64,000 nucleotides of DNA from Phycisphaerae bacterium (GCA_030426395.1 JAUHYE010000001.1:33929-97928); one strand, 5' to 3'. Numbered from the stretch's first letter, positions 8,321 to 17,458 are shown. Notes: generated by a model from the letters alone, not told the origin. Numbers and translations are program-made.

Positions 8321-9199
8321 TCAGCGCGGGGCGCTGGCCAGTTCGGTGAGCGCGTCGCGCGTGCGCGCGCATCGCCTCATCAGGCGGGCCGCGAGCACGG
8401 CGATGGCGACCATCGACGGCAGCGCGCACGGCCACCAGGCGTGGATGTCGACCATCGCCACGAGGATGGCGGGGACCAGCGCGAACGCGAAGCCGGCCGC
8501 GACGCGCTCCACGCGCGGGCTCGGATCGTCGAGGCCAACGCGAACCCGCACGCGCGACACCCACGCGTGGCCGGCGGAGCAGAACAGCGCCGCGCTCGCG
8601 CCGGCCACGGCCAGGGCGACCACCCCCAGCTCCGTGGCATCACGCGTGCCCTCGAAGATCCCCATGAAGAGGAACACCCACGACGCGCACAACCCGACCG
8701 CCGCGCCCCAGGCCGCGGGCTGGACCCAGTACGCGACGCCCTCGTCGGAGGACCGCCCGCCCTTGGCGTACTGCCGGGACGCGACGGTGAGCGAGCACGC
8801 CATAAAGGGCAGCAGCAAGATCAAGGATGCGACCAAGAGAAACGAAACGAGGTAGAGCACCCACCCGTCCCAGCCGACGGCGAAGTCCGGGTTGAGCGCC
8901 TCGGCCGCACGGATCGCCCCCACGCCGCACACGATCGACGCGGGCGCGAAGGCCAGCCAGCCCGCGATCCACCCGATCGCCGACACCCGAGCGCGCAGCC
9001 CCCGCACGATCGCCGCGTCGCCCGCCGCCAGGTCCCACACTGGCCAGCGCGCCGGGGCGGCCAGCCCGCACTCGGGGCAGGGCTCGCCGGGCGCGAGGCC
9101 GACGAGGTCGTAGCGGCAGCGGTCGCACCGCGCCCCCGCGGGCAGTCGCTCCGCGGGGGGCAGCGGCGGCGCGGGTGGGAGTTGGTCTGGCGCGTCCAT
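8321..9199 (-). CDS. multi-pass membrane protein with N-terminal zinc ribbon (large type, copy 3)
   Basis: 292 aa from the ATG at 9197-9199 (MDAPDQLPP). The zinc ribbon CDRCRYDL...CPECG is at about residues 24-47, followed by RWPVWDLAAGD and about six hydrophobic segments. The membrane part has diverged more than that of copies 1 and 2, and the heptad repeat before the ribbon is short and proline-rich. The 17 bp upstream of the start match the other two large genes at 16 of 17 positions. The reading frame stays open far upstream through array A, but that part looks non-coding. Function is unknown. Confidence 0.8.
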   Translation of the reverse strand: MDAPDQLPPAPPLPPAERLPAGARCDRCRYDLVGLAPGEPCPECGLAAPARWPVWDLAAGDAAIVRGLRARVSAIGWIAGWLAFAPASIVCGVGAIRAAEALNPDFAVGWDGWVLYLVSFLLVASLILLLPFMACSLTVASRQYAKGGRSSDEGVAYWVQPAAWGAAVGLCASWVFLFMGIFEGTRDATELGVVALAVAGASAALFCSAGHAWVSRVRVRVGLDDPSPRVERVAAGFAFALVPAILVAMVDIHAWWPCALPSMVAIAVLAARLMRRCARTRDALTELASAPR

Positions 9200-9272
9200 G
9201 GCCCGATCGTTGGCGCGGGCGGGGCCGAGCCGCTCCGAGCGTGGGCCGATCGGTTCGGCCCGCGGGTGGTCG

Positions 9273-9450
9273 CGCTCCCCGATCGCCCCGTCGTGCTCCC
9301 CGGCCGCCCCGCTGCGCTCCCGGGCCGCCCCGTCGCACGCTCCAAGACCGACGACGAATGAGCCAAGATCGGTCCCGAAGAGTTCGTCCTCGATCTCGAA
9401 CATTTCAGGATCGGTCTCGAAAAATTCGGCATCGATCTCAAGCTCCCCGG
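9273..9450. repeat. 21-bp tandem array A in a 339-bp divergent gap
   Basis: The gap 9200-9538 holds no gene. Units at 9273, 9294 and 9315 read CGCTCCC or TGCTCCC followed by CGCCCCG near the end. AT-richer units at 9367, 9388, 9409 and 9430 follow the pattern CGGTCCCGAA...TTC or CGATCTCGAA...TTC at the same 21-bp spacing. Weaker heptad periodicity extends toward both flanking genes. The array lies between the large zinc-ribbon gene (-) and the fibronectin-like gene (+) and must contain or displace their promoters. Confidence 0.8.
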
Positions 9451-9538
9451 CCGCATGGCCGAAGAACCCGATGATGCGATCGGGGCGTCCGATCGCGTGA
9501 TCTGGTCCCCGTTCTGCCCCGCGCAGCGGAGCGATTGC

Positions 9539-10231
9539 ATGCCCAAGACCATCACCACCTCCAAGCGCCGCACCGTCGGGTTCCTCAAGGCCCGCCTGGC
9601 GCCGTGGCAGGAGCACGCCGCCCTTTTGGGGTTCTCCAACCCCGAGCTCGCCGAGGTCCAGGCCGCCTATGACGCCGCCCGCGACGCCCTGCGCGAGGCC
9701 GAGCTGGCCCGCCAGCGGGCCATCGCCGCCACCGCCGCCTTCGACGCCCTGGGCGAGAAGGCCGAGGCCGCGGCCCGCAAGGCCGTCCGCCGCATCCGCT
9801 TCACCGCCAGCACCAGCCCCGACCCCGCCGCCGTGTACGCCGCGGGGCTCATCGATCCGCCCGGCAGGCCCGGGCCCAAGAAGGAGCCCCCCGTCCCGGC
9901 GACGCCCACGGAACTGGCCCTGACCCTGGACACCCAGGGCCGCGCGGTCGTCGCGTTCGCCGCCAGCCGATCGGGCGGGGCGGTGTTCGAGGTGCAGCGC
10001 CAGGTGGAAGGAGCCGGCCCGCCCGGCGCGAGCGGTGCCGCACGAGCCGGCGAGCGCGTGGGCCCGTGGGAGCTGGCCGGCACGACGCTCACGCGGCCCT
10101 TCGTCGACGGGGCCACACCCAGCGGCGTGGCGACGGTCTACTACCGCGTGCGGGCCCGCCGGCCGGGGGCCGCCAGCGACTGGAGCGCCCCGGTGGGGCT
10201 GCCGATGGGCGTGCGGCCCCACACCGACTAA
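9539..10231 (+). CDS. fibronectin type III-like protein, copy 1
   Basis: 230 aa. The N-terminal half (about 10-95) is helical and rich in Ala/Arg/Glu with a conserved WQEHAALLGF segment. A linker with VYAAGLIDPP and Pro/Lys follows, and the last about 110 residues form a probable FN3-like beta domain (SGGAVFEVQRQ, then VYYRVRARRPG). No signal peptide is seen. The paralogue at 22681 is almost the same length and also begins just downstream of a 21-bp repeat array. The start is set by CGGAG about 7 nt upstream. The FN3 call is by resemblance; the role is unknown. Confidence 0.7.
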   Translation: MPKTITTSKRRTVGFLKARLAPWQEHAALLGFSNPELAEVQAAYDAARDALREAELARQRAIAATAAFDALGEKAEAAARKAVRRIRFTASTSPDPAAVYAAGLIDPPGRPGPKKEPPVPATPTELALTLDTQGRAVVAFAASRSGGAVFEVQRQVEGAGPPGASGAARAGERVGPWELAGTTLTRPFVDGATPSGVATVYYRVRARRPGAASDWSAPVGLPMGVRPHTD

Positions 10232-10233
10232 CC

Positions 10234-10296
10234 CACTCCGTGGGGGGGTGTGGCCGCTCCGCGGGGGGTTTTCGCGGCTCCGCGGGGGGGGCTTTT
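10234..10296. repeat. 21-bp tandem array F between the fibronectin-like gene and ogt
   Basis: Three exact 21-bp units start at 10234, 10255 and 10276, sharing CTCCG(T/C)GGGGGG. The array begins 2 bp after the stop codon at 10231. Its minus strand would read PPAERPH-type heptads, and the DNA is recognisably related to coding arrays G and H. Confidence 0.8.
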
Positions 10297-10372
10297 CCGC
10301 CTCTCCTTGGGCCACGATTACCGCGAACGCGCACGGGCGGACGCGGGGCTGTTTGACAGGCTACTGTTCGGT

Positions 10373-10939
10373 ATGGCCGCGACCGACTCCACCCTGACCA
10401 CCACCAGCATCCAGAGCCCCGTCGGCGAGCTGACCCTCGCTTCGATCACGGACCCGGATGGTCCCCGCGTGTGCCTGGTCGAGTTCGGCCACCGGCAGGG
10501 GGCCGCGCTGGACGCCCTGGCCACCATGTTCGACGCCGACGTGCGGCCGAGCGTCGACCCGCCCGAGTGCCCGGCCCTGGCGCTCCTGATCCAGGAGCTC
10601 CAGGCCTACTTCGTGGGCGACCTGAAGCAGTTCACGGTTCCTCTGGAACTGGCGGGCACGGCCTTCCAGACGGCGGTCTGGAACGGGTTGCTCGACATCC
10701 CCTACGGCCAGACCCTCGGCTATGGCGACCTCGCACGGGCCATCGGCAAGGACGCCGGCGCGTCGCGGGCGGTCGGGGCGGCCAACGGGGCGAACCGGCT
10801 GGCGATCGTGGTGCCGTGCCACAGGGTCGTCGCGGCCGACGGCAGCCTGCACGGCTACGGCGGCGGGCTGGACCGCAAGCGCTGGCTGCTGGACCACGAG
10901 CGCACGGTGGCCGGCGGCTTGTTCGCGACGGCGAGTTAG
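10373..10939 (+). CDS. ogt: methylated-DNA--protein-cysteine S-methyltransferase
   Basis: 188 aa. It repairs O6-alkylguanine by suicide transfer of the alkyl group to a cysteine. The active-site motif is VVPCHRVV (Cys at about residue 148), preceded by the DNA-binding helix-turn-helix with IPYGQTLGYGDLARAIG and followed by LHGYGGGLDRKRWLL. All are canonical. The start is the ATG at 10373 because TACTGT lies 5 nt upstream without a Shine-Dalgarno. The ORF stays open further 5' into array F, which I take as non-coding. Size fits an Ogt/MGMT rather than a full Ada protein. Confidence 0.95.
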   Translation: MAATDSTLTTTSIQSPVGELTLASITDPDGPRVCLVEFGHRQGAALDALATMFDADVRPSVDPPECPALALLIQELQAYFVGDLKQFTVPLELAGTAFQTAVWNGLLDIPYGQTLGYGDLARAIGKDAGASRAVGAANGANRLAIVVPCHRVVAADGSLHGYGGGLDRKRWLLDHERTVAGGLFATAS

Positions 10940-10987
10940 CATCTATTTGTAGAGCGCGGGGTCGCAATCGTCCGTTGAGAGGGTCGC

Positions 10988-11965
10988 ATGCGCGTGACCG
11001 CGATCATCCCGAGCCGCGGCGGGGCCGATGGGGCGCTCGCCCGCTGCGTCGCCGCCCTGCTGGCCGAGCGCGACGCCAAGCTCCGCATCGTCGCGAGCAT
11101 CGATGGGCACGATGCGCCCGCCGACCTGGAGCCCCTGGCCCGAGATAGCTCGGTCACGGTCGTCACCGGCGAACAGGGCGGCCCGAGCGCCGCCCGCAAC
11201 CGCGCACTCGAGCACGCCGACGGCCAGCTCGTGCTCTTCCTGAACGACGACGTGGTCCCCGCGCCGCGATTGATCGACCACCACCGCGCAGCCCACCGCG
11301 ATGGCGCGCCCAGGCTCGTCCTCGGCGATGCGCCCTTCGCCGTGCCGACGGGCGATCGCGTCCTCGACAGGTTGACCCGCGAGACGGCGCTGCTGTTCTT
11401 CTACAGCGACATGAACGGCGTCGAGCGCGACCGCGACTGGGGCTTCCGCCACGCGTGGACGCTGAATCTCTCGGTGCCGCGGGCCGTCTGCGCGGCGTTC
11501 GATGAGGGGCTCAAGTTCCCGATGTTCGACGACCTGGAGTGGGCCTACCGCGTCACGACCGAGCACGCCGCGCCCGTCGTCTACCGCCCCGAAGCAAGCG
11601 CCGTGCACCACCACCGCTACGAGCCGGGCCAGATCCTCGCCCGCGAGGCGCTGCTGGGCCACCAGGCGCTCGCCCTGCACCGCGTGAACCCCCAGTGCGC
11701 CACGAGCGTGTTTGGCGAACGCTTCGATGGCTCTCCCCAGTCCATCCATGATGCGCAGGCCCTCATCACCACCGACGCCGCGCAGGAGTACGCGCACTTC
11801 GAGGAACTGGCCACCAAGCCCGCGCTGAGCGTGAACATCCACGACCTCTTCGCCCGCGCCCGCGGCTGGCGCATGGCCGCCCGCGCCGCCGGCTTCCTGG
11901 CCGCCGCCCAGGGCGCCCCGCCGCCCAGGCCCGACGCCATCTTCACCCAGAACGCGAGCACGTAA
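10988..11965 (+). CDS. glycosyltransferase family 2 protein
   Basis: 325 aa. The N-terminus has the GT2 nucleotide-sugar fold: TAIIPSRGGADG (residues 4-15), SAARNRALEHADG, and the metal-binding LFLNDDVVPAP (about 86-96). The acceptor-side acidic region is FDDLEWAYRV (about 180-189). It starts the + strand run of glycan genes and is 3 bp upstream of the next gene. No membrane span is seen, so it is probably cytoplasmic and acts on a surface polysaccharide or glycoprotein glycan. The sugar is not predictable. Confidence 0.9.
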   Translation: MRVTAIIPSRGGADGALARCVAALLAERDAKLRIVASIDGHDAPADLEPLARDSSVTVVTGEQGGPSAARNRALEHADGQLVLFLNDDVVPAPRLIDHHRAAHRDGAPRLVLGDAPFAVPTGDRVLDRLTRETALLFFYSDMNGVERDRDWGFRHAWTLNLSVPRAVCAAFDEGLKFPMFDDLEWAYRVTTEHAAPVVYRPEASAVHHHRYEPGQILAREALLGHQALALHRVNPQCATSVFGERFDGSPQSIHDAQALITTDAAQEYAHFEELATKPALSVNIHDLFARARGWRMAARAAGFLAAAQGAPPPRPDAIFTQNAST

Positions 11966-11968
11966 CCC

Positions 11969-13999
11969 ATGCCCGCGCGCACGGGCCACGTCGTCCTCTT
12001 CGGCAGCCGCCGCCCGCTCGACCAGTTTGCCGGCGTGCCGCAGATCCTGCGGGATCGCGGCGTCGAAGTTTTCTACGAGCGCCTGTGGGATCGCGAGATG
12101 CGCTTCGGGCACCACGCCAATCCCGAGGTGCTCCGCGGCGCCCGCGCCGTCGCCTTCGCCGATCTGAGCTACAACTGCCACATCGCGCCGACCAGGCTCG
12201 CCCGCGCCATGAAGATCCCCACCGTGCTGCTGGTCGACGGCGTCGTCGAGCACGCCAACACCATGTGCAACCCGTGGATGGGCCTCGGCCACCTCCGAGC
12301 CATGCCCCAGGACACGCTGCTGGCGATGGGCCCGCTGGCGGGCCGGATCCTCTCGGGGATGGACAACCGCGTCGTGACAACGGGCCTGCCGCGCCTCGAC
12401 GGCTTCGAGCAGCGCATCGCCGAGGCACGCACGCGCTTGGATGCAAACCAGTGGCTCGTCGTCGCCACCGCCAACACGCCGGCGATGGACGGCGAATCGC
12501 TCGGCAAGATCCGCTCGTGGCTGCAACGGCTGCACAAGGAGATCGAACGAAAGAAGCTGCCCACGCGCTGGCGCGTGCATCCCTCGATCGCCGAGCGGCT
12601 TGGCGTGTCGGTGGACGACGCCCCGCTCACCGAAACGCTCGCCGGCGCCATCGCGACCATCACCACGCCCAGCACGCTGGCCGTCGAGAGCATGCTCGCC
12701 CGGGTCCCCACCGCCATCGCCAACCCCGCCGGCAACCCGCTGTGGGTGCCCGCGGCGTGGGTGTGGCAGCGCGAGCGTCCCGATCGGCCGATCGCGGGCA
12801 TGCCCATCGAGCACTTCACCGAGCCTCGCGCCCTGCTGGACGTGCTGCTCGGCGCGCCGGACCTTTCCGCCCAGTGCCAGATCCTCGACCAACTGCACAC
12901 GCCGAACGCCGCCGAGAAGGTCGCGCGCGCCATCCTCGACGCCGAGTATCGAAACCACGGCCATACGGTCAAGACCATGGCCAGCGTCTGGCTGCGCGAA
13001 GAACCGTGCCACACGCTGTTCGTCGCGATGTGCGACCACGCGAACCAGCGACCGCCGATCGTGGACACCGCGCTCGACGCGATCCAAAACGACGAGGCCG
13101 CCCACCTGCTGTGCGTGGGCCTCTCGCCGCTGAACTTCCTCGACCAGCGCGTGCCCGCGCTCGGCCCGCCCCGCACGAGCGGCGTGGTGCTCGACCCCAC
13201 CGCCCCCACGCACGAGCGCGCGCAGGCGGTGCTCGACGCCGCCCTCGCGCTCAACCCCAAACAGATCATCCTCGACGATGATCGCGCTTTGCCGCTCGCC
13301 GCGCGGCTCGTCGCCCGGGGGGTGCGGTGCGACGACGCCCGCTTGGCCACGCGCAACGACCACGTCGTCCGCACGATCGAGCAGTGGCCCTGGGCCCCGC
13401 AATCGCCCGCCGACGAATCCGCCGCCGATTCGTGGTTCGAGCACGAGCTGCGTCAGGCCGGCTACCACACCATCGCGTACGACGCACCCGCCACGGGCTG
13501 CGACGCCGTCCTCGTCCGCGCTGCTTCACCGCGACCGCATCCCTCGCTCGTCGAGCAGTGGCGCGCCCAAGGTTTGGGCGTCGCCGTCTCACCCAATATG
13601 TACGTCGAAACCGGCGTCTATGCGGCAGAGCACACCATCGACCGGCTCATTACACAGGATTGCGCACGCATTGCCGTTGCACACAGTCCCGAGCGTTCGC
13701 CCGTGCTCGCGGCCCCCATCCGCCACGGCGCGCCCATCATCGGCTGGCTCGACGACATCGCCGCCGAACCCACGACCCACATGGGCCTGCCCGCGCACGC
13801 GTTCGATGCCGGAGTCGAACGATTGCGCCCAGACGCGATCCTGGTGCTGCACGAGGAGGACCTGCCGCGCTGCCGCGCGACCGGCCTGCCCACCGAACTG
13901 GTTAACCTAGACGAAGCTCTGACGCACCAGCCCGATCATCGCCTCGGCGAACCGGTCCATCGCGAATCGCTCGCGCACCCGGGGGTCGATGGCGGCTGA
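11969..13999 (+). CDS. large putative glycan transferase (CDP-glycerol-transferase-like)
   Basis: 676 aa, 3 bp after the GT2 gene and so probably in the same operon. The N-terminal about 320 residues resemble retaining glycosyl or glycerophosphate transferases: VVLFGSRRPLDQF at the start, PTVLLVDGVVEHANTM, and TITTPSTLAVESMLARVPTAI, the typical donor-site loop. The C-terminal half has a second Rossmann-like region without motifs I recognise. The last 31 codons overlap the convergent gene at 13907 by 93 bp and look like antisense read-through, so the functional protein may effectively end near residue 645. The family call is tentative. Confidence 0.7.
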   Translation: MPARTGHVVLFGSRRPLDQFAGVPQILRDRGVEVFYERLWDREMRFGHHANPEVLRGARAVAFADLSYNCHIAPTRLARAMKIPTVLLVDGVVEHANTMCNPWMGLGHLRAMPQDTLLAMGPLAGRILSGMDNRVVTTGLPRLDGFEQRIAEARTRLDANQWLVVATANTPAMDGESLGKIRSWLQRLHKEIERKKLPTRWRVHPSIAERLGVSVDDAPLTETLAGAIATITTPSTLAVESMLARVPTAIANPAGNPLWVPAAWVWQRERPDRPIAGMPIEHFTEPRALLDVLLGAPDLSAQCQILDQLHTPNAAEKVARAILDAEYRNHGHTVKTMASVWLREEPCHTLFVAMCDHANQRPPIVDTALDAIQNDEAAHLLCVGLSPLNFLDQRVPALGPPRTSGVVLDPTAPTHERAQAVLDAALALNPKQIILDDDRALPLAARLVARGVRCDDARLATRNDHVVRTIEQWPWAPQSPADESAADSWFEHELRQAGYHTIAYDAPATGCDAVLVRAASPRPHPSLVEQWRAQGLGVAVSPNMYVETGVYAAEHTIDRLITQDCARIAVAHSPERSPVLAAPIRHGAPIIGWLDDIAAEPTTHMGLPAHAFDAGVERLRPDAILVLHEEDLPRCRATGLPTELVNLDEALTHQPDHRLGEPVHRESLAHPGVDGG

Positions 14000-15997
14000 C
14001 CACTCCGCGCGCCACGATATATCTTGAGCGTTGCGCACGACGCGTTCCAGCTCATCCTCGCTCGCGAAACCGACCTCGCCCACGTCCACGAGCATGCGTC
14101 CGGGATCGTCCTCGGGCATCTTGGGCTTGCCCAGCGGACAATTCCTCAGCATCTCCAACTCGTGCACCGACGGCGACACCATGCCGTTCTCGCCCAGCGT
14201 CAGCCCGCACCGCGCCCACAACTCGGCCACGCGTTGCAGCCCCTCGTGCTTCTCGATCTGGTAGCTCGGCCGGCCGTCTTCGGTGCTGCCATCGGGCTCG
14301 ACGCTTCCCACCATCGCGTTGAGCTGGAACCATCGCGGACGATCGATGTCCTCGAACGTCCGCCGCACGATCGGCAGCCCGCCGCTCATCGCCGCCTCGG
14401 CCACGCGCTGGTGCATCAGCCCGCGCACCGACGCGTGGATCGTCACGCCCGCGAGCTGGTACGCCGCGCGTAATTCCTCGCCATGCCCGAGCTCGCCCTT
14501 CGCGAATGGCGCCAGCTCGGGGTGGTCCTCCCACCCGTTGCCGTACAGGTGCAGCCGCCAGCCGTTGCGTTCACACACCTGGGCGGCCCATCGCGCCGCC
14601 TGCTGGCGAAAGTGCAGGTCGGCCAGCGGCATGGCGATCTCGTGCAGGAAGCCCTCGACCATCGCCGGCGACGGTGCTCGCCCCGATGTCGTCCGTATCG
14701 CCTCCTCGCACCGGACCCGAAGCTCCCGCGCGATCCACCGGTGCTCGCGCTGGGCACGCTCGAGCCCCAGCGGCACCAGCCGCTCCAGTTCCTTGATCGC
14801 CCGCGCCGTCGTGGCTGAGCCCTCGACCTCCTCGATCTTCCGGCGCACGTACGCCTCGGGCGGCTCGCTGTGCCGCGTCATCATCGCCACGTCGCACCGC
14901 AGGTGCTCGAAGCCGTCACCCACCGGCCCGCGATGGAACTTGGCCGGCGAGACCGCGTTGGGCCACGCCAGCATCCGCTGCTCGGGCACGCCGATGCGCG
15001 TGCGCAGCTCGGGGTACAGCATCCCCACTACGAAGTCGAGCGTGCCCGCGCGCGGCGGCTGCGCCCCGGAGAAATAGTGCGGCATCGCGTCCTGCGACCA
15101 CGTCACCACCGGCACGTGCGGCGGCAGCACCGGGCCGATCTGGGGCCGGAAGTAGTTGATGAGCACCACGCCGTCGGGGTCGAATTCGCTGACCGCGCGC
15201 GTGTAGTGCAACTGCGTCTGCCGCGTGTGATCGTCGGGCTCGAGCAGCAGCCGGGCCTGGTGGCCGATCTCGCCCAGCGCGTGGGCCAGGTCTTCCGCCG
15301 CGTGCCGCATGTACGTCGAGAACCGCGTCGTGCTCACGAGAATCCTGAGCTTCTTCCCTTCGCGCCACCGCGCACGGACCGCCTCGCGCCGCTGGCGGCT
15401 GTTGGCAATCTCGCGCATCGCCATCGACCGCTCGCGCATCAGCGCCTGCTGCCGCGCGTGCGCCTCGCCCAGCACCTTCGCCACGCCAGCCGCCAGCTCG
15501 GCCGGCCCGCCGTTGGGCGCCACGTCCTTGGGAAGCGGGTCGTCGACGCGCTCGGCGAGCCACGCCTGCAACCCCGGCATCGCCCGCGGCCCCACGAACC
15601 ACTCGACGCCCGGTGCCTCGAGCAGTTCCCTCGCCGCGGCCTCGCCATCCGAGGCGGCGTACCGGGCCAAGGCAGCCATCGCCACCTCCGCGCGCGGCTC
15701 GACGACCATGATGCGCGGCCGGAACTGCAGCGCCCCCGACCGATCGGCCACCGCCCGCGCCAGCACATCGACCGAGCCCACACCCGCGATCGCCACCGGC
15801 GGCGCAAACCGCTCGCCCTCGGGCCAGACCACCCGGCCCGTGCCTCCGGCCGGTGCCTGACCAAGCGCTGGGCCAACGCCCTCGAGCACGCCGCCGCTCA
15901 GCCCCCATCGCTCGCCCGCCAATGGCCACAGCGACGACGCCAACTCGAGCAACGGAGCAGAACCTGCGGGCGCACGGACAGCGGGGATCGCGGACAT
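13907..15997 (-). CDS. CgeB-like glycosyltransferase with N-terminal extension
   Basis: 696 aa from the ATG at 15995-15997 (MSAIPAVRAP). The N-terminal about 190 residues resemble the nucleotide-binding region found in Maf/DUF115-type glycan proteins (VAIAGVGSVDVLARAV). The middle (LRILVSTTRFSTYMRH, VVTWSQDAMPHYFSG) and C-terminal parts (LHLYGNGWEDHPELAPF, VTIHASVRGLMHQRVAEAA) match CgeB/GT4-like transferases. It is divergent from the methyltransferase at 16038 with a 40-bp gap, and its 3' end overlaps the + strand gene at 11969 by 93 bp. A role in cell-surface or flagellar-type glycosylation is inference from context. Confidence 0.8.
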   Translation of the reverse strand: MSAIPAVRAPAGSAPLLELASSLWPLAGERWGLSGGVLEGVGPALGQAPAGGTGRVVWPEGERFAPPVAIAGVGSVDVLARAVADRSGALQFRPRIMVVEPRAEVAMAALARYAASDGEAAARELLEAPGVEWFVGPRAMPGLQAWLAERVDDPLPKDVAPNGGPAELAAGVAKVLGEAHARQQALMRERSMAMREIANSRQRREAVRARWREGKKLRILVSTTRFSTYMRHAAEDLAHALGEIGHQARLLLEPDDHTRQTQLHYTRAVSEFDPDGVVLINYFRPQIGPVLPPHVPVVTWSQDAMPHYFSGAQPPRAGTLDFVVGMLYPELRTRIGVPEQRMLAWPNAVSPAKFHRGPVGDGFEHLRCDVAMMTRHSEPPEAYVRRKIEEVEGSATTARAIKELERLVPLGLERAQREHRWIARELRVRCEEAIRTTSGRAPSPAMVEGFLHEIAMPLADLHFRQQAARWAAQVCERNGWRLHLYGNGWEDHPELAPFAKGELGHGEELRAAYQLAGVTIHASVRGLMHQRVAEAAMSGGLPIVRRTFEDIDRPRWFQLNAMVGSVEPDGSTEDGRPSYQIEKHEGLQRVAELWARCGLTLGENGMVSPSVHELEMLRNCPLGKPKMPEDDPGRMLVDVGEVGFASEDELERVVRNAQDISWRAEWSAAIDPRVRERFAMDRFAEAMIGLVRQSFV

Positions 15998-16037
15998 CCC
16001 CCGTCCATCGGCCTCGCGTTCGTGCCCGCACCAGAAG

Positions 16038-17270
16038 ATGGCCGATGACCACGCGGTGAGCGCCGTCCAGACCGATACGAAGCCCCAGACCTGGCACCCC
16101 AAGGCCCCGCGCCTGCCGCTGGTGCCCCAGCTCCGCGAGCGGCTGCTCGACCGTACCGCTGCGTGGTTGGCCGCCCATGGCGTCAAGCGCATCGCCCTCT
16201 ACCCCGGCGGCCGCCACACCAGCGCGATCATCCGCCAGCCCTGGCTCTTCCACGGCATCGAGGTCGCCGCCGTCCTCGACGACCAGCCCCAGCGCGACCA
16301 CCTCACCGGTGTGCCGGTCCTGACACCAGCGCAGGCCGCCAGCGATCCCAGCTTCCAGGCCGTCGTCCTGAGCACCACCGAGCACGAAGAGCAACTGGCC
16401 CAGCGGGCCCAGGCCGCGTTCGCGGGCACCGCGGTCCAGGTCATCTGCCTCTACCTGCCCGACGACACCCTCTGGGAGGCCAACGCCACCATCGAACGCC
16501 TCGTCGCCCGCGGCATCCCCCTCGACGACGCCCGCTGGCTGGTCGACAACCGCGGGGAACGCCACGACGCCCTGCTGCCGATCATCCCGCCCGCGCGTAC
16601 CGAACTGCACGCCCGCCGCTACGAGCTCGCCGCCGACGTTGCACTGCAAACCAACGCCACACGCATCGCGGACGCCGCGAGTGGCACGGGCTACGGCTCC
16701 CGCCTGCTGGCCACCATCGCCGGCGCGCGCACCGATGGCGTCGATCTCGACCCCGACGCTGTCGGCTATGCCCAACGCCACCACGCCTGCGAGGGGCGCT
16801 GCGCCTTCCACCACGCCGACGCCTGCGATACGGGCCTCGCGTCCAACGCCTACGACCTGGCCGCCAGCTTCGAGACCATCGAGCACGTCGAGAATGCCAC
16901 CGGCCTGATCGCCGAGTTGCATCGCATCCTCAAACCCGGCGGCACCCTGGTCATCAGCACGCCCAACCGCATCGGGCCCACGCCCTACCACGTGCACGAC
17001 TTCGGCTTCCCCGAGTTCGCCGCGATGATCGAGAGCGCGTTCACCATCGAACGCTGGATCGGCCAGAGCGCCACCGACGAGGTGCACAGCCCAGACCTGC
17101 CACCGGGCATGTGGCCCATCGATCCCGCCGCCGCGAGAGATGAGCGTTGGACGTCCGGCGGCGGCAAGCCCCAGTTCCTCATCGCGATTGCGCGAAAGAG
17201 CGACGATGGCAAGGCCATGAGCCACCTCGACGCCATCGTCTCGTGGATGCGCCAAACCCCCGGCGCATAA
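16038..17270 (+). CDS. class I SAM-dependent methyltransferase, glycan cluster
   Basis: 410 aa. Residues about 35-160 form a Rossmann-like nucleotide-binding domain (KRIALYPGGRHTSAIIRQ, VVLSTTEHEE) of a type often joined to sugar methyltransferases. Residues about 195-345 are a Methyltransf_11-type domain: ADAASGTGYGSRLLA is motif I, GVDLDPDAVGYAQ follows, and LHRILKPGGTLVISTPN is the post-motif III region. It ends the glycan gene group. The likely substrate is a nucleotide-linked or lipid-linked sugar, by context only. The first in-frame ATG (16038) is used. Confidence 0.85.
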   Translation: MADDHAVSAVQTDTKPQTWHPKAPRLPLVPQLRERLLDRTAAWLAAHGVKRIALYPGGRHTSAIIRQPWLFHGIEVAAVLDDQPQRDHLTGVPVLTPAQAASDPSFQAVVLSTTEHEEQLAQRAQAAFAGTAVQVICLYLPDDTLWEANATIERLVARGIPLDDARWLVDNRGERHDALLPIIPPARTELHARRYELAADVALQTNATRIADAASGTGYGSRLLATIAGARTDGVDLDPDAVGYAQRHHACEGRCAFHHADACDTGLASNAYDLAASFETIEHVENATGLIAELHRILKPGGTLVISTPNRIGPTPYHVHDFGFPEFAAMIESAFTIERWIGQSATDEVHSPDLPPGMWPIDPAAARDERWTSGGGKPQFLIAIARKSDDGKAMSHLDAIVSWMRQTPGA

Positions 17271-17458
17271 CCGAACACTTCATCTCCATTTCATGCCGTG
17301 CGTGCTCGCGCCGTCCCGATCTCCCCGCGCTCGGCGCGGATCCTCCCCGGTTTTCCCGAGGTTTTGCGAATGTTTTACCGTTTCGCCGGTATGGTCCTCG
17401 TACCGAATCGATCGGGGGGAAGTTCAATACCCGGAACCCGGGAGAGAGGACAGTATAT

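Noticed and set aside
10353..10367. TTGACA as -35 of ogt
   Set aside because: It lies only 3 bp before the TACTGT -10, far too close for a -35/-10 pair.
10943..13468. 841-codon open frame on the - strand
   Set aside because: Antisense to the GT2 and large transferase genes, which have recognisable motifs; no domain in this frame.
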